Shown here: one piece after another, positions 1 through 10,019 of the stretch
Numbering within the stretch: the first letter of the stretch is position 1
How the letters are laid out: each line of letters starts with the position of its first letter
NCBI RefSeq assembly: GCF_003202155.1
Contig: NZ_QFLI01000007.1
Location: 62,001 to 126,000, forward strand
Source of the DNA: Marinifilum breve
GTDB lineage: Bacteria > Bacteroidota > Bacteroidia > Bacteroidales > Marinifilaceae
Reading direction: 5' to 3'
Length of the DNA stretch: 64,000 bases
Notes under the pieces: model-generated
Databases searched by the model: none
What the model was told of the DNA's origin: nothing
The model's input: only the letters and a program-made list of their open reading frames with translations
Translations under genes and position numbers: made by a program

Positions 1-797
1 CTTTGCAGGATGAAGATGTTTGGGTGGATGCCATGAACAATTCTTTCAGAAATAAAATCTGGAAGTTAATGAGTGAGAAAGCTCAAGCGGTTGATGGCTT
101 TATTGCGGTTTCTGATTTTTACGCAAAAGTGTCTTTAGAGAAGATGGACATCCCTGAAAATAAAGTCTTCATTAATCACTTGGGTGTTGAACCAAACGAT
201 TACCAGGTAAAAGCATTTGAAGAAAAAGCAAGGAACATTGGGTACATCTCCAGAATGTGTGAAGCCAATGGATTCGACATCATGATAGATGCATTCATTC
301 TTCTGAAACAAGAAAAAGAATTTGAAGATGTTCAACTCATTCTAACGGGTGGATCTACCGGTGATGACAAAGGCATATTGAAAGAAACAGAGAAAAAGCT
401 TAAAAATGCCAAGCTTTGGAATGATGTGGAATTCCATGAAGATTTTGATGGAAGTGGACGTCACGATTTCTTTAGCAAAGTACAAATGATTTCTGTTCCA
501 GTACGCAATGGTGAAGCATTTGGTCTGTATCTTTTGGAAAGTATGGCATCAGGTGTGCCAGTGGTGCAACCCAAGCTGGGCGCATTCCCAGAAATTGTGG
601 ACAAATCGAAAGGTGGAATCATTTACGAGCACAATAGTAAAGAAGAACTTTGTAATGCTTTAAAAAGCTTATTGAGAGATCAGAATCAATTGAAACAACT
701 TTCGTTAGATTGTAGAAGTGGTGTAGAAAATGAATTCAACATTGTGAATCAAACACAGAATCTTCTGAACATTTACAATCAGCTCAAGGGAAATTAA
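1..797 (+). CDS. Glycosyltransferase family 4 protein, 5' truncated by window
   Basis: The reading frame is open at the left edge, so only the C-terminal part is present (about 264 residues); the first in-frame TTG at base 3 is not a credible start. The visible half matches the GT-B nucleotide-sugar-binding domain of GT4 enzymes: a strand-turn segment IGYISRMCEANGFDIMIDA, then the signature GEAFGLYLLESMASGVPVV, in which two glutamates eight residues apart correspond to the EX7E motif. Family enzymes transfer sugars from activated donors to lipid, protein or polysaccharide acceptors. Donor and acceptor cannot be judged from this fragment. It converges on the acyl-CoA ligase gene and they share a hairpin terminator. 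Confidence 0.85.
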   Translation, partial: LQDEDVWVDAMNNSFRNKIWKLMSEKAQAVDGFIAVSDFYAKVSLEKMDIPENKVFINHLGVEPNDYQVKAFEEKARNIGYISRMCEANGFDIMIDAFILLKQEKEFEDVQLILTGGSTGDDKGILKETEKKLKNAKLWNDVEFHEDFDGSGRHDFFSKVQMISVPVRNGEAFGLYLLESMASGVPVVQPKLGAFPEIVDKSKGGIIYEHNSKEELCNALKSLLRDQNQLKQLSLDCRSGVENEFNIVNQTQNLLNIYNQLKGN

Positions 798-848
798 TTT
801 TTAATTCAAACCTATCTACTCTTTCTTAAAAGAATGGAATAAAATACA

Positions 849-874
849 AAAGGCTGATCCATTGATCAGCCTTT
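849..874. terminator. Bidirectional intrinsic terminator
   Basis: Perfect 11-bp arms (849-859 AAAGGCTGATC, 864-874 GATCAGCCTTT) with a 4-base loop lie between two convergent genes. A- and T-rich flanks on each side allow it to work in both directions. Confidence 0.8.
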
Positions 875-880
875 GTTTAT

Positions 881-2524
881 TTAGTGATATAAAAAGCGTT
901 TTATCTTATGTGTCGCTGTTTTTTGAAATGGATCAACATGTGCAACTACCATCTGAACCTGAGAGAATTTGTTGACACGAGAATTCACATAAACCTGCAA
1001 TTCTTCTATTAGTTCATCAACAGTATGATCTACATAATCTTCCACCTCTTTTTTCAGATGTTTGTATTGTTGCTCAAGCTCTTCGTAGTTAAAGTGAACC
1101 ATTGCCACCAACTTGCCTTTTTTCTCCACTACTATCGACTCAACAACATGCTTAAAGTTGTTAATCACCGATTCAATTTCCTCTGGATAAATATTTTCCC
1201 CGCTTGCACCAACTATCATATTCTTCAATCTTCCTTCTATATACAAGTAGTTGTCCTTATCCATTTTGGCCAAGTCTCCAGTTTTGAACCAACCATCTTC
1301 GGTTAGAACTTCTTTGGTTTTCTCTGGCTCCTTGTAATATCCCAACATTACATTATCACCTTTGGCCCAAACTTCACCAATTTGAGTTACAGGATCTGGA
1401 TTGTGAATTTTCAATTCTACACCCATTAATGCCGGTCCTGTCGATTGGAATTTGGTTTTCGATGGTCCAATTCCAGCCAATAAAGGAGCTGTTTCGGTTA
1501 ATCCATAACCAATGGCATAAGGAAATTTGGCCTCCCGCAAGAATCTTTCCACATTCGAATTCAACTTGGCTCCACCAATTCCAAAGAAGGTTAATTCTCC
1601 ACCAAAAGTTTGCATTAGCTTTTTACCTGCTATGCCATTTAATCTTTTTCTGAAAAAAGGAACTTTATACAAAACTCTTGTAATGGCTTTCGAATTGATA
1701 GATGGAAGAACTTTGCCCTGATAGATCTTCTCAATGATTAAAGGAACTGAAAACATCACCGTAGGCTTAACCTCCTTGAATGCAGAAATTAGCAGCGAAG
1801 GAACCGGAGTTTTTCCCAAATAGTAAATACAAGCTCCTGCAATCATCGGAATTACATAGCCCAAAGTATTTTCGTAAGTATGCGATAAAGGAAGAATTGA
1901 CAAAAATCGATCTGTTTCATCAATTGGATGAATGGTTTTAGAACGAGCTGCATTCGAACAAATGTTCTTATGCGATAACATTACTCCTTTAGAATTGCCT
2001 GTTGTTCCCGAAGTATAAATAATGGCAGCCAAATCATTCTCTTCAACAGTATATCTTGTATTAGATTGAAGGCTACTATCAAATTTGAAATCTGCTGAAT
2101 CCTTCTCAATTAATGAGTAATCTTCAATAGCAATTTTATATTGTAGACTTTCAGCTTCTATTTTTCCCAATTTTGGAAGTAATCCTTTGGAAACCAAAAT
2201 GGCTTTAGCTTCTGAGTGTTTAAGGATATTTTCAATTTCACCAACACTAAAATCCGGCAACATAGGCACCACAACAGCTCCCATAAAAACCGTTGCATAA
2301 TAGGCCATTCCCCAGTTAGGCATATTGGTGCTTAAAAGCGCTACTTTATCCCCTGGCTCTATTCCAAGTTTTTCGTAAAATACCATTAATGATTTAATCG
2401 TAGCATCAACCTCATTATATGTGAATGGTTTTTGTCCGACTAAAGCCATTGCATTGCAATTACCAAACTTTTGAACTGTATTTTCAAAAAGAGAAGGAAA
2501 TGTAAATTTATTATTGTTTTCCAT
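881..2524 (-). CDS. Long-chain fatty acid--CoA ligase / AMP-binding protein
   Basis: The 547-residue protein is a complete ANL-superfamily adenylating enzyme. The P-loop IYTSGTTGNSKGVMLSHKN lies near residue 170, the adenine-binding motif GYGLTETAPLLAG near 340, the hinge motif GWFKTGDLAKMDKDNYLYIEGR near 410, and the C-terminal catalytic-lysine region ends KTATHKIKR. It resembles long-chain acyl-CoA synthetases, which activate fatty acids with ATP to acyl-AMP and then acyl-CoA at the membrane. An acyl-ACP synthetase or other carboxylate substrate cannot be excluded. The gene is monocistronic. It is divergent from the amidase gene across 375 bp and convergent with the glycosyltransferase. Confidence 0.88.
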   Translation of the reverse strand: MENNNKFTFPSLFENTVQKFGNCNAMALVGQKPFTYNEVDATIKSLMVFYEKLGIEPGDKVALLSTNMPNWGMAYYATVFMGAVVVPMLPDFSVGEIENILKHSEAKAILVSKGLLPKLGKIEAESLQYKIAIEDYSLIEKDSADFKFDSSLQSNTRYTVEENDLAAIIYTSGTTGNSKGVMLSHKNICSNAARSKTIHPIDETDRFLSILPLSHTYENTLGYVIPMIAGACIYYLGKTPVPSLLISAFKEVKPTVMFSVPLIIEKIYQGKVLPSINSKAITRVLYKVPFFRKRLNGIAGKKLMQTFGGELTFFGIGGAKLNSNVERFLREAKFPYAIGYGLTETAPLLAGIGPSKTKFQSTGPALMGVELKIHNPDPVTQIGEVWAKGDNVMLGYYKEPEKTKEVLTEDGWFKTGDLAKMDKDNYLYIEGRLKNMIVGASGENIYPEEIESVINNFKHVVESIVVEKKGKLVAMVHFNYEELEQQYKHLKKEVEDYVDHTVDELIEELQVYVNSRVNKFSQVQMVVAHVDPFQKTATHKIKRFLYH

Positions 2525-2899
2525 TTTTCTGGTCTTAAGGTTTGAGCAATTTCAAGCACTGTGTATAGGCTTTTTTAATGATTTGCTCCCATGCAAGTTA
2601 TAAAAAATATTAAACGAGCTCCATTTTTTAAGCTTTTAGCCCGTCTATGAATTAAATTTTCTTTTGTTTTGTTGATCAAACCACCTTCTTAAACACCTAA
2701 TAATAGGGACACAATCACCTAATGAGCATTTATTTTCACCTATAAAGATTTTAATCATTCAAATCTTGAAATTATTCTTTTTTTAATACTTTTAGTGTTC
2801 TAATCATGAAACAACACAGTATGCATGCAATAAAATGAATGATCTTTTTCTCTCATTAATGATTCATTTTACTTGTAAATACCTAAGACCAATTAAACT
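2525..2899. other. Divergent intergenic region
   Basis: This 375-bp A+T-rich spacer separates the acyl-CoA ligase from the amidase and should hold both promoters. I see no gene, strong palindrome or clear consensus TAnnTTTG box that I would assign with confidence. Confidence 0.5.
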
Positions 2900-4516
2900 A
2901 TGAAACGTCGCCACTTTATATCGCTATCAGCAATAGCCGCACCCATGCTAGCGGGACTAGGAATTTCTTCCTGCAATACCAACACTTCGAACAATGAAAT
3001 TGCCGAGCATCCAAATTTTAACGACTTTAAATACAACGAGAAAAGTATCTCAGAACTTCAGAAACTGATGGCTACTGGTAAATTAACTTGTGAAGAATTG
3101 GTAATAGAATATCTGGATAGAATTGATAAAATTGATAAAAATGGTCCCGGTTTAAACTCGGTTATTGATATCAATCATGATGCTTTACCTCTAGCCAGAC
3201 AACTTGATGAAGAAAGAAAAAATGGACAATTACGTGGTGCATTACATGGTATCCCAATTCTACTAAAAGATAATATCGACACTGCAGATAAAATGATGAC
3301 AACTGCAGGTTCCTATGCTTTAGAGGGCAATTTTGCATCGGAAGATGCCTTCATCGTAAAACAATTGAGAAAGTCGGGAGCTTTAATATTGGGCAAAACC
3401 AATTTAAGTGAATGGGCCAATTTTAGAAGCACACGTTCATCGAGTGGATGGAGTGGCCGAGGAGGACAAACTCACAATCCTTATGTCATCGACCGATCAC
3501 CTTGTGGCTCTAGTTCTGGCTCGGGAGTTGCCGTTGCTGCCAACCTATGTGTTGCAGCCGTGGGTACGGAAACAGATGGATCTGTTGTCTGTCCCTCTGG
3601 ACATAACGGCATTGTTGGCATCAAACCTACCTTGGGAATGGTAAGCAGAACTGGCATTATTCCTATTGCTCATTCGCAAGATACTGCCGGACCAATGGCA
3701 AAATCTGTAAGAGATGCCGCTATTCTTCTGGAGGTGATGAGCGGATCGGATCAAAACGATAAGATCACGCTAAACGATAAGAATGAAGCATTAAACTATA
3801 GTGCAAACCTGAATAAGGATGCCTTAAAAGGAAAACGCATAGGGATTATTCGAGCAATGATGGGATTCCACTCTGAAGTGGATAAAATCATTGAACAAGC
3901 TATTGAAGACATCAAATCAGCAGGAGCTGAAGTAGTTGATGTTGAACTGGAAAACCTCAATCAATATGGCAATGAGGAGTATGAGGTATTGCTTTACGAA
4001 TTCAAACATGACTTAAACGAATACCTAAGTAAATGCAAATTCCCTATTGTGAAAAGCCTTGATGACATCATCAAATTCAATGAGCAATATAAGGATCGTG
4101 AAATGCCTTGGTTTGGTCAGGAAATCTTAGAAATGGCCAATCAAAAGGGTGATTTAAATGAAAAAGAATACCTGGAAGCATTGGCAAAGTGTAAAAAGTT
4201 ATCGGGAGAATTAGGCATTGATTACACGCTAAAAAAATACAATGTGGATGCGCTAATGGCTCCTACCAATGGTCCCGCCTGGAATATCGATCTAGTAAAT
4301 GGTGATCATTACGGCGGAGGGAGCAGTCAACCTGCAGCAGTTTCTGGTTATCCAAACATTACTGTTCCTGCAGGATTTGTGCACAGTCTTCCAATTGGGG
4401 TATCATTTTTTGCAGAAGCTTTTTCTGAAGCAAAATTGATTCAGCTGGCATATTCGTACGAGCAAAACACAATGCACAGAAAAGCACCGGAATTCTATTC
4501 AACAATTATGCAATAA
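2900..4516 (+). CDS. Exported amidase (amidase signature family)
   Basis: The 538-residue protein begins MKRRHFISLSA, a twin-arginine-like signal, followed by a possible lipobox ending at Cys25 (ISSC), so it is probably exported and perhaps lipid-anchored. The amidase-signature triad is visible: Lys123 in GIPILLKDNID, the cis-serine in PCGSSSGSG (about 204-206), and the nucleophile Ser228 in GTETDGSV. Family members hydrolyse amide bonds of small molecules or peptides. GatA is a paralogue, but the export signal and the absence of gatB/gatC neighbours argue against tRNA-Gln amidation. Substrate unknown. The ATG follows the divergent spacer and the downstream gene is convergent. Confidence 0.87.
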   Translation: MKRRHFISLSAIAAPMLAGLGISSCNTNTSNNEIAEHPNFNDFKYNEKSISELQKLMATGKLTCEELVIEYLDRIDKIDKNGPGLNSVIDINHDALPLARQLDEERKNGQLRGALHGIPILLKDNIDTADKMMTTAGSYALEGNFASEDAFIVKQLRKSGALILGKTNLSEWANFRSTRSSSGWSGRGGQTHNPYVIDRSPCGSSSGSGVAVAANLCVAAVGTETDGSVVCPSGHNGIVGIKPTLGMVSRTGIIPIAHSQDTAGPMAKSVRDAAILLEVMSGSDQNDKITLNDKNEALNYSANLNKDALKGKRIGIIRAMMGFHSEVDKIIEQAIEDIKSAGAEVVDVELENLNQYGNEEYEVLLYEFKHDLNEYLSKCKFPIVKSLDDIIKFNEQYKDREMPWFGQEILEMANQKGDLNEKEYLEALAKCKKLSGELGIDYTLKKYNVDALMAPTNGPAWNIDLVNGDHYGGGSSQPAAVSGYPNITVPAGFVHSLPIGVSFFAEAFSEAKLIQLAYSYEQNTMHRKAPEFYSTIMQ

Positions 4517-4521
4517 AGATT

Positions 4522-6492
4522 CTATTTACCGGAATGAATACAGGGAAGCTCTAATTCAAAAGTGGTTCCCTGTCCTTCCTGGCTTTCCACTTTAAGCTTG
4601 CCCTTGTGAATCTGAACCAACTCTTGTACCACATTCAAACCAAGTCCCGTTCCTTGTTCGCCCCTCAAGCCCGTCTTACTTTGTGTAAAGCTCTTCTCAT
4701 TAAACAGGTTGTTGATTAACAATTGAGACATCCCGATTCCTGAATCTTTCACCTTTATGTGAATAGCAGAGGAATCCGTAACGGCGCTTAAAGTTATTGT
4801 ACCATTTGCCTCTGTATATTTCAAAGCATTTGAAATAAGGTTCATCAATGCAATTCTTACAATATTTGGATCAATAAAAACCTGTTCAACTTCATTTTCG
4901 ACTTTAAAATCAATTTGATTTTTATTCAAATCCGTCATGTAAAACTCTTTCAACTCACCTATAATCTCATCAAACTGTACATCTTCCGGATGAAAATGAA
5001 TTTTACCAGACTGCGACATGGACCAATGCAACAAACTCGTAAGTAACTTCAAGCCTTCAACTGCCGCCTGATTAATAAACTTGGCATACTTTCTTGACTT
5101 CTGGCAATCTTTTCGCTCAATTTCTGTGATGAGAAGTTCACTAAAGCCGATTAAGGAATTAAATGGATTTCTCAGGTCATGTGAAATCACCGAAAACAAT
5201 TTGTCTTTGGTTTGATTCATCTGCTCAAGCTTGCGATTCATCTTTCGATTGTACCTATATCGCCATACCATTATGGCTATGATCACAATCATAAATAAGA
5301 TAATAATCACCAAATTTTGCTCCAACAGCTTTTTGGTTTTTAACTCTTGTTCGGTAAAAGTCAAATCAGATTGTACCTCAAAGCTCCGTTCCATTTCGTT
5401 GATAATCTCAAACTGTTGAACCGATAGCACAGAATCATACAGTACATGAAACTTCTCGAAACTTGAAGTTGCTAACTCGAAATCTCCAAGCACTTTATAA
5501 AAATCAATGTAAATTTTCGAAACTTCTATAATTTGTTTGGTTACTCCTAAATCAAGAGCTGTGTTCATAGCAAGCTGAAGATACTCCTCTCCATCCTTTT
5601 GCTTTCCTTTCTGAGCATATACCAAAGCTATTCCCGTGTAGTTATCTACAAGTCCGAAATCATGATTTTGCTTATTGTTCAGCTTAATTGCATTTGTATA
5701 ATACTCTTTTGCCTTATCATACTCTTCGCGCTGGTAATAAATATTTGCCATCCCATTCAAACAGAAAGCAGCATACCTGCTTTTTTCTGCTCCAACACTC
5801 ATAGCATAGGATTTTTGATAATAATTCATTGCAGCATCCAAATCTCCAATCATAGAATAGGTGCGAGCAATTTCCCGGTAAACCGATCCAATTCCAACTC
5901 GTTCTCCCAATTCATCCCACAAATCCACAGCTTCATTAAAATAAGAAAGAGCCAAATCATACTCTTTGTTCTCCCGATATACCAAGCCGATATTAACGTA
6001 TGAATAAGATCTTCCTGCCGGATGATTTAACTGTTCAAACAAGGCCACAGAATACTCGGAATACCTTAAGGACAAAGGAACATTACCAGTCATTAGGTAC
6101 AAATCGCCCAAATTATTGTAGGAATAAGCCAACTGTACCGAATCCTTTTGCTGCAAACTATACTTTAATGCATTTTGAAGATTAGGGATTGACTCTTTGG
6201 TTTGGTAGAGGTAATGCAATTGAATTACTCCCATAAAACCATATATTTTTGGCAGCTCAGTTTGGATGTTGTTTTCAATGGCCAAATCCAAAGCTCTTCT
6301 TCCGAGTACAAGTGCCGAATCGGAATTCACTTCTCTTAATCGCCAACAATCATGGGTAAGCTGCTGTATCTCTTCAGTAACAGACTTTTCTGCAAACAAC
6401 TGCTTCACAGTTTTTCCATCCGACTGCGCATGAGATGCCAGTACGATAGAATAAATAAAAACTACAAAAACAAACAGTCGTTTACACAACAT
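4522..6492 (-). CDS. TPR-containing sensor histidine kinase
   Basis: The 656-residue protein starts with a signal peptide ending near SHAQS. Several tetratricopeptide repeats follow (about 60-340, e.g. AYSYNNLGDLYLMTGN and GSVYREIARTYSMIGD), then one transmembrane helix (about 391-410, NLVIIILFMIVIIAIMVW). The HisKA H-box is VISHDLRNPFNSLIGF and the HATPase domain shows N-box MNLISNALKYTEANG, G1 VKDSGIGM and G2 GTGLGL. The TPR part is probably periplasmic. This architecture is common in Bacteroidota. No receiver domain is fused and no response regulator is adjacent, so its partner is unknown. The stop codon lies five bases from that of the convergent amidase gene. Confidence 0.93.
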   Translation of the reverse strand: MLCKRLFVFVVFIYSIVLASHAQSDGKTVKQLFAEKSVTEEIQQLTHDCWRLREVNSDSALVLGRRALDLAIENNIQTELPKIYGFMGVIQLHYLYQTKESIPNLQNALKYSLQQKDSVQLAYSYNNLGDLYLMTGNVPLSLRYSEYSVALFEQLNHPAGRSYSYVNIGLVYRENKEYDLALSYFNEAVDLWDELGERVGIGSVYREIARTYSMIGDLDAAMNYYQKSYAMSVGAEKSRYAAFCLNGMANIYYQREEYDKAKEYYTNAIKLNNKQNHDFGLVDNYTGIALVYAQKGKQKDGEEYLQLAMNTALDLGVTKQIIEVSKIYIDFYKVLGDFELATSSFEKFHVLYDSVLSVQQFEIINEMERSFEVQSDLTFTEQELKTKKLLEQNLVIIILFMIVIIAIMVWRYRYNRKMNRKLEQMNQTKDKLFSVISHDLRNPFNSLIGFSELLITEIERKDCQKSRKYAKFINQAAVEGLKLLTSLLHWSMSQSGKIHFHPEDVQFDEIIGELKEFYMTDLNKNQIDFKVENEVEQVFIDPNIVRIALMNLISNALKYTEANGTITLSAVTDSSAIHIKVKDSGIGMSQLLINNLFNEKSFTQSKTGLRGEQGTGLGLNVVQELVQIHKGKLKVESQEGQGTTFELELPCIHSGK

Positions 6493-6556
6493 ATAGTATA
6501 CCGATTAAGAATTTAATTTGAGTTAGATCACAATGCATAATCAACTATACAAAAAT

Positions 6557-6587
6557 AAAGCTTGAATTTAATTATTATTCAAGCTTT
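6557..6587 (-). terminator. Intrinsic terminator after the DUF5808 gene
   Basis: Perfect 10-bp arms (6557-6566 AAAGCTTGAA, 6578-6587 TTCAAGCTTT) are followed on the minus strand by a U-rich tail. The overlapping CAAAAATA at 6550-6557 also fits a minus-strand TAnnTTTG promoter box for the kinase gene. Confidence 0.7.
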
Positions 6588-6610
6588 GATGTATCCTTCT
6601 CAATACTTTA

Positions 6611-6826
6611 CTAAAGGAAAAATTTGTATGCTATAATCAACAGTACAATAAATACTGCTGCCAACAAAGAATACTTGCTAGCAAAGTTGAAAGTATATCC
6701 TAACATTGGATCATACTTGGGAACAATACCCCTGGGATCCTTTCGGTTACAATAAAATGGTCCGTACCAATTCCCCAGGTCTTTGTGCATTTCATCCAGA
6801 ATATGCTGATTAAGTTTTTGTTTCAT
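6611..6826 (-). CDS. Small membrane protein with DUF5808-like motif
   Basis: The protein has 71 residues. The soluble half carries NWYGPFYCNRKDPRGIVPK followed by GYTFNFAS, which matches my recollection of the DUF5808 pattern (W..G.FY.N..DPR..VPK...G.T.NF). The C-terminal half is a single transmembrane helix (YSLLAAVFIVLLIIAYKFFL). The function of this domain is not known. The gene stands alone with its own downstream terminator. Length and motif conservation argue that it is a real gene. Confidence 0.75.
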   Translation of the reverse strand: MKQKLNQHILDEMHKDLGNWYGPFYCNRKDPRGIVPKYDPMLGYTFNFASKYSLLAAVFIVLLIIAYKFFL

Positions 6827-6883
6827 AATTTATTTATCATTTATCCAAATTTAAGTAAATCTGAAAAAATAACAACAAAAAAA

Positions 6884-6909
6884 CCGAAAACATTTTTGCA
6901 TATTTTCGG
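6884..6909 (-). terminator. Intrinsic terminator after the TonB receptor gene
   Basis: Inverted repeat CCGAAAA (6884-6890) / TTTTCGG (6903-6909). Read on the minus strand it is followed by a run of seven T, 30 bp past the receptor stop codon. Confidence 0.75.
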
Positions 6910-6939
6910 CTTTTGTTGATTGGATAAATATTATCGGAA

Positions 6940-9294
6940 TTACCAGCTTTTCAACCTCACTCCTACATAAAAGGTTCTTGGTGATCCTGGTCCATAAACA
7001 TAGTTGCTATCACGATTCTTTCCACTGTCGAAATCATCCTGGTAAGCATTTGTTATATTTTTAATTCCTCCGAAAAGCTCCAATCCTGAGTCTACCTGCT
7101 TCAATTTAAAAGTATACGATAGCTTAAGGTTTAACTCGGTAAATGAATCTGATTTTTTATACTCATCAATGGATTGTTCTGGCGCTCCTCCAAAATGAGC
7201 CAATAGCATAGGTCCTGTGTAAACGCTGCTAAGTGTAGCATTGAACTTTGAAGATGGCGTAAACGACAAGCTTGCATATCCATACTTTTCTGGAGTTCTC
7301 AAAAACTCACGCTTGGCTTCCAAACCATCTATGTTCTCTACCGCCTCATCGAACTTGCTCGACTGCAAGGTAAAACCAGCTTCGAACTGCGCCTTTCTAT
7401 TGTAATTAGCTCTTAACTCCAAAGTGACTCCTTGTACTTTTGCTCCCGATCCATTTCTCTTTTCGAATCTATCGCCAAATTCATCAGCTTCCAATGGCTC
7501 TAAATAAAAAGCATCATCCAACTTGGTATAGAATCCTTCCAAAGTAAATCCTGCAATCCACTTTTCTGTTGCCTTGTCGTAATTGATCGATCCACTCAAG
7601 GAGTTAGATCTCTCTTCTTTCAAATCATCAGCCAAAATAATTCTGGAAATTCCTCCTCCTGCAAATGCGATGTGCATATCAGAATCGAAAGCCTGAGGAG
7701 CTCTAAAGCCAGTTCCCCATGTCAATCGAAGCTGCGTATTGGTTTTGTACTTGTACAACAATGACAAACGTGGACTTAAAATGGCTTTATCAACTAAATT
7801 GTGCTTATCTACACGCAAACCAGCAAGGAAATTTAAATTTTTACGTACTTCCCAATCCGACTGGAAAAACCCACCAAAGTTCTTTGTGGTCTGATCTGTT
7901 CCATAACTGTAGCGAGGAATCGAGTCCAACACATCATCATACACATACTCTGTTCCAACAGTCAATACATTTTTTCCGCCTAAGAAATCATTCAACCTAT
8001 GATTCAATTGGGTTCCAAACTGTAAGGTCGTATTCTCTGTATCCCCATAAGGAGGATTACTCAAATGCAAATCAATTTCGTCCTGATCATCAGGATAGAT
8101 ACCGGTATAATGATCTCTTTCGGTATACTGGCCTGCCGCATAAGCAATAAAGGACGAATTGTCTTCATTAAAATTTATTTGATAATCCAAACCAGCCATC
8201 AATACATCATGCGTTCTTTCTTCTGATTGTTTTGCCAAATGAGCTGCCCTATCAACAATTTCGCCTCCATATCGATACTCATGCAAGCTGGTAAAGCTCA
8301 ATTCCAACTTCTGATTCTCGCTAGGCTTATAAAACAGGTTGGCACCAAAAGAATTGTTTTTTAATTCAGGCAGTTCCGAATAATTGTCTCCATTGGCATC
8401 GTAAGCACTACGCGTTCTGCGATTCACATAAATGGATGCACCTGCATTTCTTTTCTGATTCAGCATGCTGATGTTTCCATTCATAATCACATCCGATTCT
8501 TTTCCATCAATAAATTGGGTAGTCACGCCAAAATCATAGCTTGGTTGACTTGGAATCTTGGTAATCACATTCACGGTTCCACCAATGGCACTCGAACCAT
8601 ACAATGCAGAACCACCACCACGGACTACCTCTATTCTTTCCACCATATTGGCAGGAATCTGCTCCATTCCATACAATCCTGTTAATGGACTAAAAATAGG
8701 ACGACCATTGATCAGGATTTGCGAGTAGCCACCACCCAGACCATTCATTCTAAGTTGTGTATAATTACAAGTTTGACAATCGGTTTCTACACGCAAGCCT
8801 GGCTGAAAACGCAATCCCTCAGAGATATTACAAGCCTGTACCTGATCCAATGCTTTACTCTCCAAAACATTCACAATTACCGGCGATTCGGTCTTTCTCT
8901 TGAATGTTTTTGTTCCAGTAACCACAACATCATCAAGCGACATCACCTGCTCCTTCAATACAAAATTTACTTCAATGGTTTTGCCACTTTCTACTTTTAT
9001 CTTTTGCCTGGCAATTTCATAACCCATCGATTTGGCTACAAGGGTATGTTCCCCTACCGGCAAATTCACCAATAAATAGTGTCCCGTATGATCGGTAGTG
9101 ATTCCTAAGGTAGTACCCTCCAAATAAATACTTACAAAAGGAATGTGTTCACCACTCTGCTCCGATTTTACATCTCCAAAAACATTCGCATCCGTTTTCT
9201 GCGCCAAAAGAGTTTCACTAATCCCCAGCAAACAGAGAATTACAAATAAGTGTCTTATCATCTTCATTATATTAATATTTTCTTTATTATTCAT
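6940..9294 (-). CDS. TonB-dependent outer-membrane receptor
   Basis: The 784-residue protein has a signal peptide (SETLLAQ). A carboxypeptidase-regulatory-like beta-sandwich follows (about 35-115, VFGDVKSEQSGEHIPFVSIY), then a plug domain with ETDCQTCNYTQLRMNGLGGG and VERIEVVRGGGSALYGSSAIGG, and a 22-strand-type barrel that ends in the aromatic FYVGVRLKSW. Such receptors import metal chelates, vitamins or similar ligands with TonB energy. Ligand: the gene lies 38 bp downstream of a DtxR/MntR-type regulator in the same orientation, so a metal or metallophore is likely (inference). Alternative starts exist: MKMIRHLF lies about ten residues in and would give a more typical signal peptide. Confidence 0.92.
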   Translation of the reverse strand: MNNKENINIMKMIRHLFVILCLLGISETLLAQKTDANVFGDVKSEQSGEHIPFVSIYLEGTTLGITTDHTGHYLLVNLPVGEHTLVAKSMGYEIARQKIKVESGKTIEVNFVLKEQVMSLDDVVVTGTKTFKRKTESPVIVNVLESKALDQVQACNISEGLRFQPGLRVETDCQTCNYTQLRMNGLGGGYSQILINGRPIFSPLTGLYGMEQIPANMVERIEVVRGGGSALYGSSAIGGTVNVITKIPSQPSYDFGVTTQFIDGKESDVIMNGNISMLNQKRNAGASIYVNRRTRSAYDANGDNYSELPELKNNSFGANLFYKPSENQKLELSFTSLHEYRYGGEIVDRAAHLAKQSEERTHDVLMAGLDYQINFNEDNSSFIAYAAGQYTERDHYTGIYPDDQDEIDLHLSNPPYGDTENTTLQFGTQLNHRLNDFLGGKNVLTVGTEYVYDDVLDSIPRYSYGTDQTTKNFGGFFQSDWEVRKNLNFLAGLRVDKHNLVDKAILSPRLSLLYKYKTNTQLRLTWGTGFRAPQAFDSDMHIAFAGGGISRIILADDLKEERSNSLSGSINYDKATEKWIAGFTLEGFYTKLDDAFYLEPLEADEFGDRFEKRNGSGAKVQGVTLELRANYNRKAQFEAGFTLQSSKFDEAVENIDGLEAKREFLRTPEKYGYASLSFTPSSKFNATLSSVYTGPMLLAHFGGAPEQSIDEYKKSDSFTELNLKLSYTFKLKQVDSGLELFGGIKNITNAYQDDFDSGKNRDSNYVYGPGSPRTFYVGVRLKSW

Positions 9295-9332
9295 TATTAA
9301 TTGATCATTGTTAACTGATCACTGTTAATTGT

Positions 9333-10019
9333 TCATTGTTCATTGACCTTTGTTACATATATATTGTTCGAAAATTCTTTTGGAATGACAATTTGTCTTC
9401 CAAGAATCGAAATTTCAGTCAATTGATTTTTGCTATACTGTTTTGCCACTTTTATTTCATTGTCAATTTCAATCTTGTTATCACAACAGAAATTGTAAAA
9501 TTCTTCATCATTGCTCACCAACCTAATGATTCTATACTCCTGACCTTCCTCTGCTTTAAAAAGCACTTTACTGTCTTTTTCAAAATCAACAAAGCCATAT
9601 CCATTGGGAATGGGATCTCCATGAGGATCAAAACTTGGTTTCTCCAAATAATTCCATAAAATTTCGGCCATTCTATCTGATGTAGCATGCTCTAGCAATT
9701 CAGCTTCGTTATGTATCTCCAACAAGCTCATGTCAAAAGTTCGATACAGAAATGTCTCCCACAAACGATGCTTTCGAATCACCTGAAGCGCAAATCTTTC
9801 TCCCTTTGGAGTTAATTGTAAAGGTTGATATTTTCGATATTCAAGTAAATCCTTCTCCGACAACTTACGTGCCATATCGGTAGCAGCAGCATTACTGATG
9901 CCCAAAGCCTTTGCAATAGAGCCTGGTTTGGTATCCCTTGCCTCTAAATTGCGAAAAGAGTATATGGTTTTTAAAAAGTTCTCTATAGATGCCGACATTT
10001 GAATAAAAGATTTAAGCAT
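9333..10019 (-). CDS. DtxR/MntR-family metal-dependent transcriptional regulator
   Basis: The protein is 228 residues from the upstream ATG, but the internal Met at 9998 (MSASIENFLKTIYSF) fits the family's usual N-terminus better. It has an N-terminal winged helix (about 10-75, SIAKALGISNAAATDMARKL), a dimerisation/metal-binding region with HRLWETFL and the acidic/histidine-rich segment EIHNEAELLEHATS, and a C-terminal FeoA/SH3-like domain (about 150-225). Family members bind Mn(II) or Fe(II) and repress uptake genes. It is the first gene of a probable two-gene operon with the TonB-dependent receptor, whose expression it may control together with its own. Confidence 0.9.
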   Translation of the reverse strand: MLKSFIQMSASIENFLKTIYSFRNLEARDTKPGSIAKALGISNAAATDMARKLSEKDLLEYRKYQPLQLTPKGERFALQVIRKHRLWETFLYRTFDMSLLEIHNEAELLEHATSDRMAEILWNYLEKPSFDPHGDPIPNGYGFVDFEKDSKVLFKAEEGQEYRIIRLVSNDEEFYNFCCDNKIEIDNEIKVAKQYSKNQLTEISILGRQIVIPKEFSNNIYVTKVNEQ